This document shows, in pieces, positions 26,662 to 37,800 of a stretch of 64,000 nt of DNA; the stretch's first letter is position 1; each line of letters starts with the position of its first letter. The position numbers and the translations under genes are program-made. The notes beneath the pieces were generated by a model. The model saw only the letters and a list, made by a program, of their open reading frames with translations, had not been told where the DNA came from and made no database searches. This DNA comes from Desulfonema magnum (lineage in GTDB: Bacteria; Desulfobacterota; Desulfobacteria; Desulfobacterales; 4be13): NCBI RefSeq assembly GCF_017377395.1, contig NZ_CP061800.1:2604001-2668000 (forward strand), in the 5' to 3' direction.

Positions 26662-26898
26662 GTAGATGCACCTCCCGGAACCCTCTGATTACATGCAAAG
26701 GGTCAACTCTGAAAAGCTGAGAGTAATCCCTGCCTAACCACAATCCGCAAGGATTACTCCATGAGATGCCAAATAATCCCTGATTATCGCCAATCCATAT
26801 AGTTTGTCCACAGGATTCATTTGCCCTTTTCAGATTTTCGGATGGGAAATATCAGAGAAGCAAATGGAGGGAATGTCACTCTCTTTTTCTGCTTTCTA

Positions 26899-26928
26899 TT
26901 GACGGATTGGTTTATTGCGGGTTATAAT
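26899..26928 (+). promoter_or_regulatory. Promoter of higBA
   Basis: TTGACG (26899-26904) and TATAAT (26923-26928) are separated by 18 bp and lie just before the toxin start at 26939, leaving an almost leaderless message. Autoregulation by the HigA-type antitoxin would act here, as is usual in the family. Confidence 0.65.
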
Positions 26929-26938
26929 AAAAAAAATT

Positions 26939-27217
26939 ATGATAAGATCATTTGCTCACAAAGGTTTGAAAAAATTTCATTATGACGGGATCAGAAAAGG
27001 TGTCCAGTCCAAACACGCTGCCAAGCTGGCGGACATTTTGGATGTACTCGAGTTTGCAACCACCATTGACGATATGAATCAGCCCGGTTATGATTTGCAT
27101 TTGTTGGAACCCAAAAATGAAAACCGATGGGCTGTCAAAGTATCTAAAAACTGGAGAGTCACCTTTAATTTTGAGAATGGAAACGCCTGTAAGGTTGACT
27201 ATGAAGATTACCATTAA
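26939..27217 (+). CDS. higB: HigB-type toxin (RelE/ParE superfamily)
   Basis: This 92-residue protein has the HigB pattern 'MIRSFAHKGLKKFHYDG', 'ADILDVLEFATTIDDMNQPGYDLHLL' and 'WAVKVSKNWRVTFNFENGNACKVDYEDYH'. The family is a ribosome-dependent mRNA interferase of type II toxin-antitoxin systems. As in other higBA loci, the toxin gene comes first. The start at 26939 is chosen from the family N-terminus; no Shine-Dalgarno is evident, and the promoter lies immediately upstream. The antitoxin gene follows after 38 bp. Confidence 0.9.
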   Translation: MIRSFAHKGLKKFHYDGIRKGVQSKHAAKLADILDVLEFATTIDDMNQPGYDLHLLEPKNENRWAVKVSKNWRVTFNFENGNACKVDYEDYH

Positions 27218-27255
27218 TATTGCATCCATACAGCTTTTGAATCAAGGAGATTCTT

Positions 27256-27573
27256 ATGAAACTACGAAAAAGACCGCCGACCCACCCGGGAGGCATATTG
27301 AAAAGAAATTATATGGATCAGTCTGTTGCGACACTCAGCCAACTGGCCGATATCCTGAGGTTGCCAGAAGAAGCCGTGTCAGAAGTTGTAAACGAACGTG
27401 CCCCTGTTACTGCGGACATGGCCCTGCGCATTTCACGGGCATTCGGCACCAGTCCTGATCTCTGGCTGAACATGCAGCAATATTATGATCTGTGGCATGC
27501 GGCGAATGATTCAAAGGAGTGGGAAAAAGTCCGGCCGGTGATGTTGTCAGAGTTGCCCGTTGTTCAGATGTAA
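27256..27573 (+). CDS. higA: HigA-type antitoxin (XRE family)
   Basis: This 105-residue protein starts 'KLRKRPPTHPGGILKRNYMD' (the conserved HPGE/HPGG opening of HigA antitoxins) and carries a helix-turn-helix 'VATLSQLADILRLPEEAVSEVVNER' followed by 'ALRISRAFGTSPDLWLNMQQYYDLW'. It should bind and neutralise HigB and repress the promoter at 26899. ATG 27256 has AAGGAG upstream. A hairpin lies just after the gene. Confidence 0.93.
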   Translation: MKLRKRPPTHPGGILKRNYMDQSVATLSQLADILRLPEEAVSEVVNERAPVTADMALRISRAFGTSPDLWLNMQQYYDLWHAANDSKEWEKVRPVMLSELPVVQM

Positions 27574-27583
27574 TTCTTTCAGA

Positions 27584-27656
27584 TGCCCGCGGGTCAATAT
27601 GTTTGTAGATATGAAAACATCCAAGCTACAAACATGTCGGCCCCTGCGGGCCTCTG
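27584..27656. repeat. Long imperfect hairpin after higA
   Basis: Arms 'GCCCGCGGGTCAATATG' and 'CATGTCGGCCCCTGCGGGC', together with inner 'TTTGTAG'/'CTACAAA', form an imperfect stem of about 24 bp. There is no T-run. It may end the higBA message. The following 27657-27856 contains family E words (27705-27762) and no gene. Confidence 0.5.
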
Positions 27657-27856
27657 CCTCAGTCATATCCGAAGGCCCGGTTGCGGAAAGGTTTGGAGTA
27701 ATCCCTGCTTAACCATAATCCATGTAGATGGCATACGGATTGCCTTCATCTACACGGATTTACTTAAATGTTGCCCGAAATTTTGTTCCTAATCTGTAAA
27801 TCCTTGCCAGGAAGGGATTCAGCGTTTCTTGTTCATATAAGAGCCGTTATTTATTA

Positions 27857-29363
27857 CTTAAAACTTTCCCGAAAATTTAATTCTGACTCTCAGAGCCTTA
27901 TTTGGTGAGGATTTACAAATTCGTCATGCGGCAAGAACCGATTTTAACTCATTTTTATATCTGTCGGGACCTCCTATTTTGGTTAACTCATGAATAATAT
28001 TTGCTGTTTTTTTATTTTCCGGAATTTTTACAACTCTCCGCTGCTTTTCCGGAATCGTGCCGTCTGTTCCGATTCCCGGAAGACCGGCATTCAGCAGAAT
28101 ATAGGCACAGTAAATGAGACTGACATGCGATTCGACGGAGGAGAAATGCTTTGCGGAAATATCTCCGAATCCGAGATGCATTTTGACATGTTTGTGAAAA
28201 ATTTCGATTTTCCACCTGAGCCGGTATGCGGTGAGAATCTGACAGAGGGTTGCCTTCAGGTCGCCGCATGCGAGATATTTGCGACGTCCGTCGCGTTTTC
28301 TTTTAAATTCGGAACATACCGCTCTTATTTTTCCCACACCTTTGAGAAAAACCTCGGCATGTCGCACGCGGAACTCCTTCCGCCTTCTTTTCGGGCCGTC
28401 CGTGAGAATACGCACGGTCTGCCATGCAAGCTTCCGATATTTTTTAAAAAACAATCCGACCCCGTCCCATCCGGAGGACTTCGGAGTTTTCGCATACCTC
28501 GCCTCCGACTTCACGCCCCGGCAAATTTTCAGGGCGGTGACAAAATGCCATCCTCTGTTCAGAACCGTGTTTTGTATCTTTTTATTGTCATAGCCGCTGT
28601 CGGTCAGAACGACAACCTCATTATCTTTGTGAAAACCGACATATTCATACAAATTCAGATCATTAAGATATCCGACAACTCTGTCATGTTCTGTCATGTA
28701 CGTCAGCCCGTTTTCCCGGCAGTATTTTTTCGTATAAAAAGGGATCGGAGGAAGAGGAATTATTATTCCGTTAAAAAACAAAAGGATATTTGTCCACCGG
28801 TGTCCGATGACAAAACCTTTCCCATGATTGAATTTCTGCACATTTTCGGATTTCAGGCTGCTGCGATTCCGCATCGTGCTGTCGATGAGAATAAAAACAC
28901 GCCACGGAAGAGACTTCGTTTTTTCAAGGACTTTCGAATATATTTTGGCCTGTTTTTTCGAAAGACTTTCCAAAGAATATTTTGCAACATCCTTATTATT
29001 ATTATTTAAAAATTTACTGAAAGCGGACTTCTCCGTCCCCGACAGTTCGGATGCGAAAGTCAGAGAATGTTTCCGGGTTTCAGCCATGAGTGATATCAGA
29101 TACCACAGACAGACAATCCGCAATCTGAATTTCATACTGATTTTATTCAGTACGGCGTCTCTGAATTTATGAAATCTCATAACCTGACCTCCCGAATTTT
29201 TAAATTTGAAGGATTTGTATGACAACTGTCAGAAAATGTAAACAAAAAAGCGGATTGCGATAAAAAGCGGTTTAAAATTCGGTACTTATATAAAGGAGAT
29301 ATTGTGATCTCTTATTTTAAAACAGATTACAGCGCAGAAATAAAATTTCGGGAAACCTTTAAG
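27857..29363 (-). mobile_element. IS4-type insertion sequence (approximate limits)
   Basis: Around the transposase gene are imperfect inverted ends: 'TTAAAACTTTCCCGAAAATT' near 27859 and the complement of 'CTTAAAGGTTTCCCGAAATT' near 29363. The exact termini and a target duplication could not be fixed by eye. It lies among family E repeats on both sides. Confidence 0.6.
27924..29180 (-). CDS. IS4-type DDE transposase
   Basis: This intact 418-residue transposase is unrelated in sequence to the one at 21541. I place the start at ATG 29180 ('MRFHKFRDAVLNKISMKF'), because GGGAGGT lies 7-8 bases upstream; an in-frame start at 29225 lacks a site. Catalytic regions are 'WRVFILIDSTMRNRSS' (first D), 'VVVLTDSGYDNKKI' (second D) and the IS4 signature 'YRLRWKIEIFHKHVKMHLGF' (Y-x2-R-x3-E-x6-K). 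No stops interrupt it. Confidence 0.9.
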   Translation of the reverse strand: MRFHKFRDAVLNKISMKFRLRIVCLWYLISLMAETRKHSLTFASELSGTEKSAFSKFLNNNNKDVAKYSLESLSKKQAKIYSKVLEKTKSLPWRVFILIDSTMRNRSSLKSENVQKFNHGKGFVIGHRWTNILLFFNGIIIPLPPIPFYTKKYCRENGLTYMTEHDRVVGYLNDLNLYEYVGFHKDNEVVVLTDSGYDNKKIQNTVLNRGWHFVTALKICRGVKSEARYAKTPKSSGWDGVGLFFKKYRKLAWQTVRILTDGPKRRRKEFRVRHAEVFLKGVGKIRAVCSEFKRKRDGRRKYLACGDLKATLCQILTAYRLRWKIEIFHKHVKMHLGFGDISAKHFSSVESHVSLIYCAYILLNAGLPGIGTDGTIPEKQRRVVKIPENKKTANIIHELTKIGGPDRYKNELKSVLAA

Positions 29364-29529
29364 GATTTATGGTTAGGCAAGGATTGCAGCCCACCTTTCG
29401 GAGTGATACCGTTTGAGTTTTGAAATCATACTATACAAAAGCTTTATTTTGTTCTGTTGTAGATAATTGTACTTTTTCAATACTTGATTTCAATAGTGAA
29501 TTGGTATGATTCGGTCATATACAAAGAAC

Positions 29530-30660
29530 CGGGTATGAGGAGGCTGAGAGTAATCCCTGCTTAACCATAATCCGTGTAGATGCTCACTCGGAGTGATTCA
29601 GTCATATACAAAGAACCGGGTATGAGAAGGCTGAGAATCATCCCTGCTTAACCATAATCCGTGTAGATGACCACCACCCCCATCTACACGGATTATGGTT
29701 AAGAAAGGATTACCGCTCACCTTTCGGAAGGCTCAGATTACAATGCAAAGAACCGGGCATGAGAAGGCTGAGAGTGATCCCTGCTTAACCATAATCCATG
29801 TAGATGACCACCACCCCCCATCTACACGGATTGCGGTTAAGAAAGGGATTCCATTCAGCCGGAAACCCGTAATCCCTTCTTAACCATAATCCATGTAGAT
29901 GAACACAATCCGTGTAGATGACCACCCCCCATCTACACGGATTATGGTTAAGAAAGGATTACCGCTCACCTTTCGGAAGGCTCAGATTACAATGCAAAGA
30001 ACCGGATATGAGAAGGCTGAGAGTGATCCCTGCTTAACCATAATCCATGTAGATGAACACAATCCGTGTAGATGACCACCCCCCATCTACACGGATTATG
30101 GTTAAGAAGGGATTACCGCTCACCTTTCGGAAGGCTCAGATTACAATGCAAAGAACCGGGCATGAGAAGGCTGAGAGTGATCCCTGCTTAACCATAATCC
30201 ATGTAGATGACCACCACCCCCCATCTACACGGATTGCGGTTAAGAAAGGGATTCCATTCAGCCGGAAACCCGTAATCCCTTCTTAACCATAATCCATGTA
30301 GATGAACACAATCCGTGTAGATGACCACCCCCCATCTACACGGATTATGGTTAAGAAAGGATTACCGCTCACCTTTCGGAAGGCTCAGATTACAATGCAA
30401 AGAACCGGATATGAGAAGGCTGAGAGTGATCCCTGCTTAACCATAATCCATGTAGATGAACACAATCCGTGTAGATGACCACCCCCCATCTACACGGATT
30501 ATGGTTAAGAAGGGATTACCGCTCACCTTTCGGAAGGCTCAGATTACAATGCAAAGAACCGGGCATGAGAAGGCTGAGACTAATCCCTGCTTAACCATAA
30601 TCCGTGTAGATGAATCCGCAGATGATAGCGTTGGGTTTCGTTCCTCAACCCAACCTACAT
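29530..30660. repeat. Family E tandem/inverted repeat array (403-bp period)
   Basis: The basic word 'ATCTACACGGATTATGG' and its complement alternate with 'CTTTCGGAAGGCTCAGATT' and 'AAGAACCGGGCATGAGAAGG'. A composite unit of 403 bp repeats nearly exactly (compare 29901 with 30304, and 30054 with 30457). Words face each other across 'ACCACCCCCC', giving many hairpins. Reading frames here repeat the same peptide and are not genes. Related sequence lies at 26690-26770, 27705-27762, 29400-29530, 31420-31775 and 40126-40200. Confidence 0.8.
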
Positions 30661-30730
30661 GAACATCGCAGTTCTGGCCGAAGTTTCATAAATTTTTAAT
30701 GGCACAATAGTCAAAGATAACAGCAATCAG

Positions 30731-30994
30731 TTATGCCGCATCAGCTTCCAGATCGGGCGTTTCATTGTCAGGCCCGGTCCCAAGCAGTTTGTTTTTGGCC
30801 TCCCGAATGGCATTTGCGGCATCCTCGGCACTAAAAACCCAGAAGGTGTGATTCGGATTCGGGTATAATGCCAGTCTGAGTTCATTTTGTTCCTGAAAAA
30901 TTTCCCCCCACTGCTCATTGTCATACCAGAGTTCGGCAACAAGCCCCTCTCTGTCAGGAACGCTTGCGAGGGTTATTGTCATTTTTTCGTTCAT
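30731..30994 (-). CDS. Putative immunity protein for the orphan RHS toxin module
   Basis: This acidic cytoplasmic protein of 87 residues ('MNEKMTITLASVPDREGLVAELWYDNEQWGEI...', ending 'NIREAKNKLL'-like and Asp/Glu-rich) has no signal or membrane segment. Its ATG overlaps the toxin stop (ATGA at 30991-30994), the usual coupling of polymorphic toxin and immunity genes. I recall proteins of this type next to RHS-CT toxins but cannot name a Pfam family. Size, acidity and position support an immunity role; the function is inferred. Confidence 0.6.
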   Translation of the reverse strand: MNEKMTITLASVPDREGLVAELWYDNEQWGEIFQEQNELRLALYPNPNHTFWVFSAEDAANAIREAKNKLLGTGPDNETPDLEADAA

Positions 30995-31314
30995 GGTTCG
31001 AGAAATCCTATGAAATTGCCGTCAGCATCATAACGAATGCCCCGACCGTCCGGTGTTCTGATATCTGTGATCTCACCGAACCGGGCATGGCGACGGCATG
31101 TATGACTACAGTTCGGAGTGTTCAGGATGGCTTTCACAACACCCTGAGCCACTCTGTCAATCTCCTCCGGATTTCCCGACACTTTGGGAAATGCGGAGGA
31201 TGTGCGATTGCCATGTTTTTGCAGCGCCCTGCCCGCCTTGGTGAGTTCGCTTCGGTTGGGAAGTCCGGCGGACATTAGCAGATCATCTTTTGAAAATCGT
31301 TCCAATTTTTTCAA
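30991..31314 (-). CDS. Orphan RHS/polymorphic toxin C-terminal module
   Basis: This frame of 107 residues has 'LTKAGRALQKHGNRTSSAFP', 'NPEEIDRVAQGVVKAILNTP' and the ending 'DIRTPDGRGIRYDADGNFIG..FLEP', a pattern found at the extreme C-terminus of RHS and other polymorphic toxins. The upstream frame reads '(stop)-D-G-L-K-K-L', and D-G-L resembles the end of the RHS core (DPxGL). So this is a toxin tip cut off exactly at the core boundary, with a TTG as the only close start. It has no RHS core of its own. Expression as such is doubtful; it could be a displaced module. Confidence 0.6.
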   Translation of the reverse strand: MKKLERFSKDDLLMSAGLPNRSELTKAGRALQKHGNRTSSAFPKVSGNPEEIDRVAQGVVKAILNTPNCSHTCRRHARFGEITDIRTPDGRGIRYDADGNFIGFLEP

Positions 31315-31419
31315 TCCGTCTCATTCCTGCCTATCAGGTAAGGAATATGTATTTCCCTTTAAACATAAATGGTCTTCCACGAAATGTCAGACAATCCGCA
31401 CGGACTGAGGTCTTCTGCA

Positions 31420-31780
31420 CGGATTATGGTTAGGCATGGATTTCCGCCAACCTTTCGGAGTGGCTCGGTTACATGATCTACACGGATTATGGTTAGGCAT
31501 GGATTTCCGCCAACCTTTCGGAGTGGCTCGGTTACATGATCTACACGGATTATGGTTAAGCATGGATTTCCGCCCACCTTTCGGAGTGATTCGGTCACAT
31601 GCAAAGAACCGGGTATGAGAAGGCTGAGAGTAATCCCTGCTTAACCATAATCCGTGTAGATGACCACCACCATCTACACGGATTGCGGTTAAGAAAGGGA
31701 TTACATTCAGCCGGAAACCCGTAATCCCTTCTTAACCACAATCCGTGTAGATGAACACAACCCGTGTAGATGAATCCCCA
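31420..31780. repeat. Family E repeats with three 63-bp tandem units
   Basis: Units beginning at 31436, 31499 and 31562 (exact 63-bp period) contain 'ATGGATTTCCGCC' and 'CTACACGGATTATGG'. Inverted words follow to 31770. The stretch 31315-31898 lies between the giant RHS gene and the orphan toxin and holds no supported gene. Confidence 0.7.
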
Positions 31781-31898
31781 GATGACAGCGTTGGGTTTCG
31801 TTCCTCAACCCAACCTACATGAACTGTGCAAATGGCGTTCGGTTACATGCAAAGAGTCAAGCGTGAGAAGGCGATCAATATAATCCCCATAAATAAAA

Positions 31899-34800
31899 TC
31901 ATGGACTTTTGCAAGAATCGGTTGATTTTTCCCAATTCGGATTTAATGAAAAAAGGAAATAACACATCAAATCTGTTAGTTTTTCATCATAAGGTCTGTC
32001 CTTAATCTTATGATAGTATCCTTCAATCAAGCCATAGCCATCATCCTTATAAGGGGTTTCAAGGTCTTGCTCTTTCACGACTTCATATTTTCCCTTATAT
32101 CCACTTTTTGAGAATACATATCTATCCCCTTCTTTGCTTTCTATCAAAAAAGTTGCGTAATGAGTCAGATAGTCACTTTTAGAAGTATTATGTATGCCTT
32201 TGCTATCATCAGCATACCTTACAATATCGCCGAACTGTGGTATATCTACTTTTTTAAAGTAGCTTAACAATTTGTCGGGGCTCTCATATCTTGACAGACC
32301 ACCTGATCCTGCATATATATCCAGCGTACCTAATGCTATAGATAGAGATGTACCCCAACAGTTATTTGGTTGCCGATTATGTTTCCCCCCACATACTGCT
32401 TCCTTACATTCGTCAACATCGCCGAATCCATATCTGGAAAAGTCTTTGGAACACAGCGTCCCTACTTGTTTGTCAGTGGCTTTACAAGCGTGGATAAGCG
32501 GATTATATGTGTTGTTCTGCTCTGCGAGCCAATGATTCATAAAAATCAACTCGGGGGTTATATCGGGAATTGCAAAATGTTGACCGGTTTCGATAGCACT
32601 TGGATGAGTCAAGCCCAACCTGTCTTTATTCGCATCAAATATCGCCGTATAATTGTTACCACTACCTGTTAGCTTATAGGCGAGGTCTGATAAATAATCT
32701 CCCTTTTCAGCAATTGCTACCAAATGACCATCTTTCGCAGCCATCTTCCAAAAACCCCATGGATCAAGGTAGCTTAGTGGATTATCATCCACATACATAT
32801 ACCGATGCAAACTAGCCGGGTTGTCAAGAACTCCCCGATACAAATCCTGCGTCAACCAAACCCCAGCATCCTTATCATAATGCCGCGCCCCAAACCAAAC
32901 CAGCCCCATATTCTCATCATACTCTTTCCCTGTCAGCGTATAATGATTATGCGGATCCGTAAAGTTCCCATTCTCCGGCAGCACACCGCCATAAGGATCA
33001 TACCGATAATTATGATGCGAATTCCCATTATGCTTAGTCAGCCCCGCGACATCACCTTTAAAGTTGTAATGATACCAGTACATCTGCCCATGGGTCCCGG
33101 CCTTGTAGTGGTGCATGGTGATAATGCGTCCGCCTGCGCCCCGGTAGAAGTCAGTCCGCTGACCGTTCAGCATGTAATATTCCGCAACCGGATCCAGCCC
33201 GTCAAACACATATTCGGCCCGCTTTTTCACCCCCTGAGCATCATTGGATTTCGGATCATACGTTTTCACCATCCGCCGCCCGCCGCCGTCATAAGCCAGC
33301 GTGGTAACAGCCCGGTCAATGCGGTTGAAATGATCATACCCCACCAGTTGATAATCCAGCGCCTCAACCAGCCGGTTTTCAGGATCAAACGTATAATCCA
33401 CCCCATACAAAGGACCGTTCTCATCGCTCTCCAGCTTGTTGATGCGGGAGCCGTTTGCGTCATAAGTGAAATCCGTCCGGAGATCACCGTTGGGCATATC
33501 CGAGTCCTTCACCATGGTGAGAAGCTGATTCGCAGCATTATAGGTATAAGACTTGGTGAAACCGTCGGCCGACATGATATTGGTGGTCAGGTCTTTGGTG
33601 GTGGTCCACTCCAGACGGTTGCCCACCGGATCATAAGCGTAGGACATAAACGCCTTTTCACCGTTATTCTTGATGGGATCAATCTCCACGCCCGCGAGGC
33701 GGTGCAGCCCGTCATACGCGTAAGATTCTGTCACCACCGAAGGCTGTCGCCAGCCGTATTCCTTGACCGTCTGCGTGACATGCCCCACCGCATTGTAGGT
33801 ATAATCAAACCCGGAGATGGTCTTGATCTTATCCAAAATCTGACGGGTTTCGAGACTCAGCACCCGATACACCTTGTCATAACTCAGATCCGTCTCCGTG
33901 AAATTCGGATTGGCAATGTGGGTGATGTTGCCCACCTTGTCCCGCTGATAATGGGTGCTCAGGTCTTCGGGAGTGGTCACGGTCTTGAGCCAGTTGTTGG
34001 GACTGTACGCATACGCCACCTGATTCCCGTCCGGATACACCATGCCGGTTCGGTTGCCTGCCGCGTCATAACTGTAATCAATCCCCCGGTCAAAGGGATC
34101 ATCCGCACGAATCACCCGGTTCAGGGGATCATAGTCCCACGCGGTGGTTCCCAGACTGTCCTGCATCTCGGTCCTGTTGTTGTTGTGATCATAGGCATAG
34201 TTCACCGAAGCCCCGTCCGCATAAGTGATCTCCCGGAGCAGATTATCCGGATAGTACGCGTAGTCGGTCCGTGCGCGGTTCGCATCGGTCCGGGCAATCC
34301 GGTTGCCCACCCCGTCATACGCATAATCCCAGACATCCCCCAGGGGATTGGTCTCCCGGATCATCCGGCCCACCGCATTGTAATCAAAGGTCGTGAGGGA
34401 CCCGTTCGCGTCAGTGATCCGGGTGAGAAGCCCTCTCGGATTATAAGCGTACTGAGTAAGCACATTGGTATCATTACTGGGCAGCACGCCTTCCTGATAG
34501 TTCTGCGTGACCCTGTTCAGGCGATACACCGCATCATAGCCATAGATCGTCACAGTATCATCCGCCTCAGTGAGCCGTATCCGGTTCCCCATGGGATCAT
34601 AGCCAAATCCGGTGGTCTCATTTTCCGCATTTGTAGCGGCAATCAGCCGGTTCAGATCATCATAAGTATAAGCGGTTGCGTTCCCCTCCGCGTCCGTGAC
34701 AGCCAGGAGATTGTTCACCCGGTCATAGGCAAAAACGGTGGCACCTGCCTCAAAATCAGTGATCCGGGTGCGCCGGTGCGCGGCATCATACACCAGTTCC

Positions 34801-37800
34801 GCGTGATGCGCCAGGGGATTGGTGAGGGAACGCAGGTTCCCCGCGGGATCATAGCTGTATTCACTGGTCACATTGGTCTCCGCGTCTCCGGGAACATCCA
34901 GTTTATAATTCCGAATCCTGCGGATCATCCGGTCCAGTTCGTTATAGTCATAATGCGTGACCACGCCTTTGGGATCCGTCTTATCCGTGAGCCTGCCGTT
35001 GTCATTGTACCGATAGACAGCGGCATGTTCCTCAGGACTGATCACCCGGGACAGCCGATATCCGGGCGTGTATTCAAAGGTGGTGGAAAATCCCCGGGGA
35101 TTCAGCACCGAAGTCAGATTTCCCATGGGATCATACGCATATTCCCATTCATGGCCCTCCGCGTCCCGCCGGAGAATCCGCCGGCCCCGGAGGTCGTATT
35201 CGTAACTCGTGTCATAGTTCTCAGGATCCGTTAGACCCAGGAGATTCCCCGCGAGATTGTACGAGTATGTCACCGTGACATTGGTATCTGAATCCGGAGA
35301 CTCCCCGGGGCGGTAATTCCGAATCACCGACGCGGGACGATACAGCGCGTCATAATCCGTATGGGTGATCATGCCGTTAGCGTCGGTGAAATCCGTGATT
35401 CTGCCCACCGCGTTGTACGCGTAGGAGAATGTCGTATCCAGGGGACCCCGAATCTGAATCACCCGGAGCAGATTGTCATACGCATAAGTCCATGAACGGC
35501 CCTCCGCATCGGTGAAACCGGTCAGCTCGTTCATCAGGCCGTAGGCATAATCGGCCGCGTCAAAGTTCAGTTGGTTTTTCACGCTGACCAGCCGGTCAGA
35601 TGCGTCATGGCTGTAGCGGATATTACCGCCGTTCGGGTCCGTCCTGAGATTCAGGTTGTCATTGTCGTCAAAACCGAAGCTGAGTTCAAATCCCAGGGGA
35701 CCGTTCACCGCGGTGAGATTGCTGTTGGGGTCATAAGTGTATTCATAGACATTGCCCAGGGGCTTCGTCATTCGGGTCACCCGGCCCAGCCCGTCATGAT
35801 CAAACCGGGTGGTCGCGTCCTCTGCATCCTTCACAGCAATCAGGTCGCCCTCTGCATCATAGGTGTGGGTATTGTGATTCCCGGCCAGATCATAAACTTC
35901 CGTGGGCAGTCCCCTGGTGTCATATGTGACCGTGCCGCAGTCCCCCATGGGCACACACACCTTGGTCATATTGCCCCGGTCATCATATTCAAAGGTGGTT
36001 TCCCGGAGCGTGTCCGCATCCACATTTTCCGCCATGCGGGTGACACGGTTCAGGTCATTGTATTGCCATTCCCGGTGCCAGCCAAGAGGCCCGTCCGCAG
36101 TGAGGCGGTTGCCCCGGTCATCATACGTCCAGTGCCATTCCGCACCTTCCTGATCTTTGTAGTATGTGCGGTTGTAATCATCATCATAGTCATACAGTTC
36201 TGTTGAGCCGTCGGGATAGTCCAATTGAACCAGACGGCCCTTGTCATCGTAATGATGAACCGTCTTATTGTTGTATGCGTCCGTGATGGTGACAAGACTG
36301 ATATCCTCATTGTATTCCAGGGTGCGTTTTTCGGTCTCGCCCTCTGTCTGCTCCACAGCATACCAGTTTTCCGAATCATAAGTCAGCCGCAGGGCATGAT
36401 GTCCTTTCGGAGTGATCAGTTCGGTCATCTCATCGTTTTTATCATAGCGGTATTCCGTGCGTTTTTCCCGGCCGTTGATGAATGCGGTGAGCAGATCATC
36501 TGTGTATTCGTATTTGGTGGTGACACCTTCCGGCATACTCACCTGTGCAATATGACCGTCGCTGTCATAGATGAATTCCATCCCGCGGCCGCTTGCGTTT
36601 TCCACCCGCGTCAGTTGATCGCCGTTGTATGTAAAAGTGATGGTGTTGCCGTTCCGGTCAGATACTGCGGTCAGTTGCCCGGCTGTATTGTAACGCTTCT
36701 CCTCAGATGTGCAACAAGTCCGGCGCAACACATATTCCTCGCCTTCACGGGTGAGGATATCCGTGTTTAACGGAGATTCCGAAGAGTAAGTATCGTCTCC
36801 GTTATCCCTGAACAAAATGGTCCGCCCGTCACTCAGCATGATATGAACGCCTTCAAAATAAGGCGGCTTATCCACTTCCAGCAGGAATTCACCATAGGGG
36901 AATGCCCATGCGGTTCCGAAGTGTTCATAGGGACCCGCAATTTTCTCCTCGCTGACCTCGCCGCTGTCCTCATCCTGGGTGTAACGCATGATTGACGCAG
37001 GTGTCCACAGAGCAGCCAAAGAATTGTATGTGCGGTTCAATGCCAAAGTGGTTCCGCCGACTCCTGCAACAACACCGTCTATGTTACCATTTATAAAATT
37101 ACCGTTGGTAGTGTTGATGGGATCGCCTTCGGTACCAGAGGGGTTTCTCTTGCCGCAGACATTTCCGCCCTTAAAAACGTCATCTCCGTATATGCCGGAC
37201 CAACTGGCAGGAACTTCAATGGGGCCTATGCTGGCAGAAGCACCGCAGTCATCTTTGACAATCGCTTTATAAGTGGATTTTCCAATGGGTTTGAATTTCT
37301 CTGCCTTAGCCCTAAAAAGCGTCTCGTCATTATCATCCGGCTTCATGGGTTTGGATTCGCCGTTAAATATCAGTTCGACATTCAGGTCTTTAGGATTGCT
37401 GGCTGAAATTCTGACATCAACAACGGTTTTACCATGCCCGTCCTGCCAGACATCCATATATTCAATTTTGATCTTCGGCAGATAGCGGATTGAGTCGCTC
37501 AGTCTTGAGGATTCCCCGCCCTCACTTTTTACTTTGAAATAAACCGTTTTATTAGGTTCTTCCTCATTGGGCGGACTCAGCCGGAAAGTGGGAGCCTCTG
37601 AGTAGGATATCCAGTCCGCATCGTCAAAATCCTCATCACTTTCACTTGCCTTGTAGTGAGTCGGATTACCTCCGGCAATGTTGTTCAGCGTGACCTCACA
37701 GGTATCTGTTGAAGGCGCGTCATCATTAATTTTGTAATAGGTCAGGGATGCCGGTGGTATGGTTGTTGTTGTTGTCGTGGTCGGTGCCACAGTTGTTGTC

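Noticed and set aside
27990..29009. A 339-codon plus-strand open frame
   Set aside because: It is the exact antisense of the IS4-type transposase gene and matches no known protein pattern.
29695..30662. Three plus-strand small genes with the same peptide
   Set aside because: They are readings through the 403-bp family E array and have no ribosome sites.
31359..31604. An 81-codon minus-strand gene between toxin and RHS genes, possibly an immunity gene
   Set aside because: It is three translations of a 63-bp tandem repeat.
32805..35234. An 809-codon open frame on the plus strand
   Set aside because: It is antisense to the YD repeats of the RHS gene; its protein is low-complexity and repetitive, with no ribosome site or known domain.
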